In this document: positions 59,478 through 64,000 of the stretch, in pieces
Layout of the letters: every line of letters begins with the position of its first letter
Position numbering within the stretch: position 1 is the stretch's first letter
Source of the DNA: Pseudomonadota bacterium
GTDB taxonomy: Bacteria > Pseudomonadota > Gammaproteobacteria > Burkholderiales > Burkholderiaceae_B
Direction of reading: 5' to 3'
DNA: 64,000 nucleotides
Assembly (NCBI GenBank): GCA_023387815.1
Contig: JAEWHK010000049.1
Span: 1-64,000 of the forward strand
Position numbers and translations under genes: made by a program
The notes under the pieces: model-generated
What the model saw: only the letters and a program-made list of their open reading frames with translations
Databases searched by the model: none
What the model was told of the DNA's origin: nothing

Positions 59478-60488
59478 ATGTACAAATCTGTTTTTCGCAA
59501 ATTTCTTTTTTTCGTCTCCCTGTCGATCAGCAGTCTCGCGATGGCGGACGACGCTATTCCTCCCCATACCAAACTGGTGGTAGCGGATCAGAACGAAGCC
59601 TTGCAGACACTGATGAAATCGTCCGGTGAACAGACGCGTCTATCTTCGGATGTCAGTTACGCAAACTTCCTGGGTGGTCCCGCCATACTGGAGGCGTTCC
59701 GCGCGGGTGCCGTCGATCTGGCGGTCGTCGGCAACACACCGCCAATTCAGGCGCAGGCGGCGGGAGAGAAACTGCCTATTGTCGCAGCCAGAACCAATAC
59801 CGGGCTGGACTATCAGCTGGCGGTGCGTCCGGGCCTGAAAGTAAACAGTCTGAAGGAACTCAAAGGACTGAAGATTGCCTATGCCGAAGGAACCGGACGT
59901 CAGCCATTTGTCCTGTCTGCGTTAAAGCAGGCTGGGCTGACGAAAAGCGATGTCACGCTGATACCGCTGAGAGCCGGTGATTTTCCGACAGCAATTCGTA
60001 CCGGACAAGTCGATGTTGCAGCCATCAATGAACCACATTTCAGTCGTTATCTGAAAGACTTTTCTGCGGAAAAGGCCAGCGCCCTGCCTGCTGCGGCCCA
60101 GGCCAATCTGCCCAGCAATACCTCTTACCTGTATGCCAGCGCCGCGGCACTCAAGGATCCGGCTCGATACGCTGCAATACGGCAGTTCGTGAGTCACTGG
60201 ATCAGGGCAAATGACTGGTCAGTCAAACACCCGGAACAATGGGTGGATGCGTATTACGTCAAAAATCAGAATCTGACGCAAGCCGATGGACTGGCTATTG
60301 TGAAGGCCGAAGGCGAAACGCTTTATCCACTGCTTTCTGAATCCATCGCCCCTCAGCAGAAACTGATCGATCTGATTTTCGAAGCGGGAGATCTGCCACA
60401 GAAACTGGATGCACGAGAAGAGTTTGATCTGCGTTTTGATGATGTAATTCGTGCGGCAGTGTCGACTCTTCCCACCGACAACAAATGA
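59478..60488 (+). CDS. SsuA-like aliphatic sulfonate/organosulfur binding protein
   Basis: 336 residues. A signal peptide ends SSLAMA. The nitrate/sulfonate/taurine-type fold follows (KLVVADQNEALQTLMKSSG, LGGPAILEAFRAGAVDLAVVGNTPPIQAQAAG, ELKGLKIAYAEGTGRQPFV). It is the periplasmic receptor of the ABC importer encoded next. The ribosome site is weak. Association with an FMN-dependent monooxygenase points to an organosulfur compound. Confidence 0.85.
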   Translation: MYKSVFRKFLFFVSLSISSLAMADDAIPPHTKLVVADQNEALQTLMKSSGEQTRLSSDVSYANFLGGPAILEAFRAGAVDLAVVGNTPPIQAQAAGEKLPIVAARTNTGLDYQLAVRPGLKVNSLKELKGLKIAYAEGTGRQPFVLSALKQAGLTKSDVTLIPLRAGDFPTAIRTGQVDVAAINEPHFSRYLKDFSAEKASALPAAAQANLPSNTSYLYASAAALKDPARYAAIRQFVSHWIRANDWSVKHPEQWVDAYYVKNQNLTQADGLAIVKAEGETLYPLLSESIAPQQKLIDLIFEAGDLPQKLDAREEFDLRFDDVIRAAVSTLPTDNK

Positions 60489-60498
60489 GGTGACAGAA

Positions 60499-61377
60499 AT
60501 GAGCACACCTTTTGCCTATTCCACAGAGCCACATAGCGCCATTGCGGCTTCGATCCCTGCGGAGTACCCGAGTGAAACAAACAAATATGTAACTCGCCCT
60601 GCGCGCCCCCTGTTGCCCCGCAAGCTGGGGTTTTGGGGATTGCTCTGCGGACCGCTGGTTCTTTTACTGTTGTGGGAACTTGCCTCCCAGACCGGAGTAT
60701 TGAGCCCCAGACAGCTGGCCTCTCCTTCCACTGCTCTGCTGACCGGCATCAGGCTAGTGGCCGATGGTTCACTGGCGGCTCATTTCTGGGCCTCCGCGCA
60801 GCGCGCCTATATTGGTTTATTTGCCGGTGTCACCATTGGACTGGCACTCGCATTGGTGTCAGGACTGACTCAGGTTGGCGAAGCCAGTATTGACGGCCTG
60901 GTGCAGGTGAAGCGGGCTGTGCCCACCCTCGCATTGATACCGCTGGCGATATTATGGCTGGGCATTGGGGAAGCCATGAAGATCACCCTGATCGCCAGCA
61001 GTGTGCTTGTGCCGGTGTATATCAACACACATGCGGCACTCAGAGGGATCGATATCCGCTATGTTGAGTTGGCACAAAGTACAGGTTTGAACAGAAGAGA
61101 ATTCATTCGTCGTGTCGCATTGCCTGGGGCGCTACCTGGCTTTTTCACCGGTCTTAGGCTTGCTGTCACGACTTGCTGGACTGCCCTGGTTGTTCTCGAA
61201 CAAATCAATACCACCGAGGGTATCGGTTACGTCATGAATCGGGCCCGCGACTATGGCCAGACAGACGCGATTGTTGTTGGATTGCTTATTTATGCGTTAC
61301 TCGGGCTGGGCTCAGATGCACTGGTACGTCTATGGGAACGTAAGGCACTAAGCTACCGGAAGGCTATCGGATCATGA
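60499..61377 (+). CDS. SsuC-like ABC permease
   Basis: 292 residues from the ATG at 60499 (GAGGTGA upstream). A polar 50-residue N-terminus precedes about six membrane helices. The EAA-type loop is in VELAQSTGLNRREFIRRVALPGALPGFFTGLRLAV, typical of sulfonate/nitrate permeases (SsuC/TauC). It starts 10 bases after the binding-protein gene; its end overlaps the ATPase start (ATGA). Confidence 0.87.
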   Translation: MSTPFAYSTEPHSAIAASIPAEYPSETNKYVTRPARPLLPRKLGFWGLLCGPLVLLLLWELASQTGVLSPRQLASPSTALLTGIRLVADGSLAAHFWASAQRAYIGLFAGVTIGLALALVSGLTQVGEASIDGLVQVKRAVPTLALIPLAILWLGIGEAMKITLIASSVLVPVYINTHAALRGIDIRYVELAQSTGLNRREFIRRVALPGALPGFFTGLRLAVTTCWTALVVLEQINTTEGIGYVMNRARDYGQTDAIVVGLLIYALLGLGSDALVRLWERKALSYRKAIGS

Positions 61378-62084
61378 GTCAACCTGCAATCAAAGTGGTT
61401 AACCTCTCTCGTCGGTTCGGACAACGCAGCGTACTGGACAGAATCAGCTTCGAGATCCAACCTGGCGAGTTTGTTGCGCTGATCGGCAAAAGCGGTTCAG
61501 GAAAAAGTACGCTCCTGCGGGCGCTGGGCAGACTGGACGCTGAAGTGGCAGGCGAAGGTCACATCGACGTACCCAGCAATGTGTCGGTACTGTTTCAGGA
61601 TTCCCGCCTGCTTCCCTGGGACACCGTCCTGCGTAACGTAACGCTGGGTCTGCATGATGCCGATGTTGATGACAAGGCCCGGCAGGCATTGGCCAGCGTT
61701 GGTCTGGAAGGACGCGAACGGGCATGGCCCAACGCCCTCTCCGGAGGAGAGCAGCAGCGCGTGGCGCTGGCTCGCTCGCTGGTCAGGCAACCCGATCTAT
61801 TGCTGGCCGACGAACCCTTCGGGGCGCTCGATGCACTGACTCGTCTTCGTATGCAGTGGTTGCTACTGGACCTGGTACGCATACACCGCCCTGCTGTCGT
61901 GCTGGTTACCCATGACGTTGAAGAAGCGATTGTACTGGCTGACCGGGTGATGGTAATGAACGCAGGGCGTATCACACTTGACCAGAAAATTTCCATTTCC
62001 CATCCCCGCCGCAAGAACCGTCAGGCGTTTGACGAACTGCGCGACCAGTTGCTGACTGCCCTCGGCGTCCCCGAACTGGCATAA
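61374..62084 (+). CDS. SsuB-like ABC ATPase
   Basis: 236 residues: Walker A GKSGSGKSTLLR, Q-loop VLFQDSRLLPW, signature LSGGEQQRVALARSLVRQ, Walker B LLLADEPFGALDALTR and switch His in LVTHDVEEA. The FQDxRLLPW segment is characteristic of the SsuB/TauB group. It overlaps the permease by four bases. Confidence 0.88.
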   Translation: MSQPAIKVVNLSRRFGQRSVLDRISFEIQPGEFVALIGKSGSGKSTLLRALGRLDAEVAGEGHIDVPSNVSVLFQDSRLLPWDTVLRNVTLGLHDADVDDKARQALASVGLEGRERAWPNALSGGEQQRVALARSLVRQPDLLLADEPFGALDALTRLRMQWLLLDLVRIHRPAVVLVTHDVEEAIVLADRVMVMNAGRITLDQKISISHPRRKNRQAFDELRDQLLTALGVPELA

Positions 62085-62107
62085 CCCCTCTTACAGCAGG
62101 CATTGTC

Positions 62108-63466
62108 ATGACTCAGAAAAGCATCCATCTTAATCTCTTCGTACACGGCCGCGGCCATCATGAAGCCGGTTGGCGGCATCCACGGGCTACACGTCAGGCG
62201 CTGACAGATATTGGTTATTACCAATCACTTGCAAAGAAAGCAGAAGAAGGAAAGTTTGATTCAATCTTCTTTGCTGACGGACTCGCGCTCACTGAAGGAA
62301 TCGGTCATGTCGCAGGTGGTGCCCTTGAACCATTGACAACGATCGCCGCGATGGCTGCCGCAACGCGCCACATTGGCTTTGTTGCAACGGCCTCAACAAC
62401 CTACTACGAACCCTTCAATCTCGCGCGCCTGTTTGCCTCACTTGACCACATCACAAAAGGCCGCGTGGGATGGAACATCGTGACGTCCTGGGCGCGAGGT
62501 GCGAATCAGAATTTCGGGATTGACACACAGCCTCTGCATGCTGATCGCTACGAGCGCGCCTATGATTTTGTGGAGGCGGCACTTAAGCTCTGGGACAGCT
62601 GGGCCGAAGATGCAATTGCCGATAATCAGGACGACGCCGTGTACGCTCGCACAGAACGCATCCGCGCAATCAATCATGTCGGCAAGCATATCAAAGTGGC
62701 AGGCCCACTGAACATCTCACGCAGTCCGCAGGGCCGGCCCGTGCTGGTGCAGGCGGGGTCTTCTGCCACAGGAATACAGTTTGCCGCGCGCTATGCCGAG
62801 GCCGTTTTTACCGCCCATCTGGAAAAGCGCACAGCTGCTGCCTTTTACGAAGAACTGAAGACTGAAGCCATCAAACAGGGCCGTTCACCCGAGCAGGTCG
62901 TTGTCCTCCCTGGAATCAGTCCTGTTATTGGTTCCACGGATGAAGAAGCATTACGCACCTGGAACGAATTGAACGAACTGACCGACCCGCAGGTCGGACT
63001 CACTCGTTTGTCCGACCGTTTTGGCGGACACGACTTCTCGCATCTGGACCTGGATCAGATCGTAACCCCTGACGACTTTCCAGACCCAAATTCGGTCCAG
63101 GCAGCAAAAAGCCGCGCCGTGGTAATCACGGGGCTGGTAGCACGCGAACGCCTGACTTTACGTCAACTGCTGCATCAGCTTGCAGGAGCTCGCGGGCATT
63201 TTACGCTGGCAGGCTCTCCCGAGCGTATCGCTGATACGATTGAAGACTGGGTCCGGAGTCGCGCGGCGGATGGTTTTAACGTGATGCCGCCTGTACTGCC
63301 TGGTCATCTGGACGATTTTGTCGAATATGTCGTTCCTCTTCTGCAGAAAAAAGGATTATTTCGCAGGGAGTACGACTCGGACACACTGCGCGGGCATTAT
63401 GGCCTGGCGCCCGTGCCCAGCCATTGGACAGAGAACGAATCGCAACTCATATCCAGACGGGCGTAA
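62108..63466 (+). CDS. NtaA/SnaA/DmoA-type FMN-dependent monooxygenase
   Basis: 452 residues of the bacterial luciferase-like family: SIHLNLFVHGRGHHEAGWRHP at the start, YYQSLAKKAEEGKFDSIFFADG, ITKGRVGWNIVTSWARGANQNFG and GRPVLVQAGSSATGIQFAARYAEAVFTA. These enzymes use reduced FMN and O2 to cleave C-S or C-N bonds in compounds such as dimethyl sulfide, nitrilotriacetate or dibenzothiophene sulfone. In an operon with a sulfonate-type importer, desulfurisation of an organosulfur source is the best inference. No flavin reductase gene is in the window. Confidence 0.86.
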   Translation: MTQKSIHLNLFVHGRGHHEAGWRHPRATRQALTDIGYYQSLAKKAEEGKFDSIFFADGLALTEGIGHVAGGALEPLTTIAAMAAATRHIGFVATASTTYYEPFNLARLFASLDHITKGRVGWNIVTSWARGANQNFGIDTQPLHADRYERAYDFVEAALKLWDSWAEDAIADNQDDAVYARTERIRAINHVGKHIKVAGPLNISRSPQGRPVLVQAGSSATGIQFAARYAEAVFTAHLEKRTAAAFYEELKTEAIKQGRSPEQVVVLPGISPVIGSTDEEALRTWNELNELTDPQVGLTRLSDRFGGHDFSHLDLDQIVTPDDFPDPNSVQAAKSRAVVITGLVARERLTLRQLLHQLAGARGHFTLAGSPERIADTIEDWVRSRAADGFNVMPPVLPGHLDDFVEYVVPLLQKKGLFRREYDSDTLRGHYGLAPVPSHWTENESQLISRRA

Positions 63467-63520
63467 GTGAGGCTATTGCTGGATGGTGACGGCGCAATAC
63501 TAAGAACTACAATTTCTCAA

Positions 63521-64000
63521 TTACAACGACGCTCCCAGCTCAATCGGACTGCCATCGCTGAAACGCGAATAACGGAAACGATGAAGGTTATGTCCGACAT
63601 CGTTGCCCTGAATCAGGTCTGCAATCACCCGTCCCATTCCTGGTCCGATGCCGAAGCCATGGCCGCTCATACCGGTAGCCACCACAAGGCCTTCGATTGC
63701 AGGGATGCGGTCGACGATAGGGACGGCGTCAGGCATGATATCAATCATGCCCGCCCAGGTCTTTTTGAAACTCACTTTTCCGACCTGCGGAAACAACTGC
63801 GCAAATCGTTGTGTCATCGATTTCAAATGTGAGTCGTCCGCAGCCGGATTCAGCACACGCACGGCCTCAAAAGGACTGGTGGAATCGGCGGTCCAGTTGC
63901 GAGGCGTTCTCCATCCGTCAGGATAGCCTGCCGGTGCCCACAGAGAGAAACTGGTTCCCAACGGATCGGCTTTCAGCGCTGGAAAATATTTGCCTGCATG
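63521..64000 (-). CDS. DadA-like FAD-dependent oxidoreductase, truncated by window edge
   Basis: C-terminal 159 residues; the frame is open to the last base, so the N-terminus with the FAD-binding motif is outside. Visible family features are WAGMIDIMPDAVPIVDRIPAIEGLVVATGMSGHGFGIGPGMGRVIADLI, the conserved C-terminal substrate/FAD segment of DAO-type amine oxidases. The probable reaction is oxidation of a D-amino acid or secondary amine. It converges with the monooxygenase gene. Confidence 0.83.
   Translation of the reverse strand, partial: HAGKYFPALKADPLGTSFSLWAPAGYPDGWRTPRNWTADSTSPFEAVRVLNPAADDSHLKSMTQRFAQLFPQVGKVSFKKTWAGMIDIMPDAVPIVDRIPAIEGLVVATGMSGHGFGIGPGMGRVIADLIQGNDVGHNLHRFRYSRFSDGSPIELGASL

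Overview
This window looks like a chromosomal segment of a betaproteobacterium of the family Alcaligenaceae, of the Advenella/Bordetella/Castellaniella type. That placement is inferred from four Bug/TctC-type periplasmic binding proteins, an OmpC-like porin of the Bordetella type, the mid-50s GC appearance and the protein families present; no rRNA or marker gene confirms it. I see no rRNA, tRNA, CRISPR array, insertion sequence or phage gene. The segment is dense with uptake, catabolic and metal-handling modules, each with its own regulator.

Region 1-5.8 kb: the end of an enolase-superfamily gene, then a DUF305 plus beta-propeller operon divergent from a CusRS-like two-component system. A near-perfect copper-type CusR box lies between them. 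An unusual SDR that lacks the usual Tyr/Lys follows. Region 5.9-13.2 kb: a Tat-exported molybdenum hydroxylase in three subunits (molybdopterin, 2Fe-2S, tri-haem cytochrome c), an MFS carrier, and a divergent TetR regulator with two matching operators. Region 13.3-22.3 kb: a tightly coupled ferric-siderophore operon (TonB receptor, binding protein, permease, ATPase, ferric-siderophore reductase, EntS-like exporter) under a PchR-type AraC regulator and two Fur boxes.

Region 22.3-27.6 kb: a sodium:solute symporter with an unannotated 43-residue membrane partner, then two manganese (yybP-ykoY) riboswitches in front of two unrelated Mn-exporter families, GDT1/UPF0016 and TerC. Region 27.6-33.6 kb: a sugar-acid operon (two Bug proteins, an IlvD/Edd dehydratase and an HpcH aldolase) divergent from a GntR/LacI-type repressor with tandem perfect 12-bp operators. 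Region 33.6-37.3 kb: a FecBCD-type ABC importer plus a signal-less ModA-like protein. A ModE-like operator upstream makes this a probable molybdate/tungstate importer, which fits the Mo enzyme nearby. Region 37.5-44.4 kb: a second dehydratase with an RraA-type aldolase and a GntR regulator, a degenerate Fic-fold protein, and a Bug/RraA pair with another GntR regulator.

Region 44.6-50.0 kb: a porin and a 1226-residue ABC exporter made of two fused half-transporters. Region 50.1-56.6 kb: an N-acyl-D-amino-acid module (Bug protein, D-aminoacylase, AlkK-like acyl-CoA ligase), a divergent LysR regulator and a D-carbamoylase. Region 56.6-59.2 kb: LysR, pirin and YcaC-like hydrolase. Region 59.5-63.5 kb: a sulfonate-type ABC importer with an FMN-dependent monooxygenase, for organosulfur use. 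The window ends inside a DadA-like FAD oxidoreductase.
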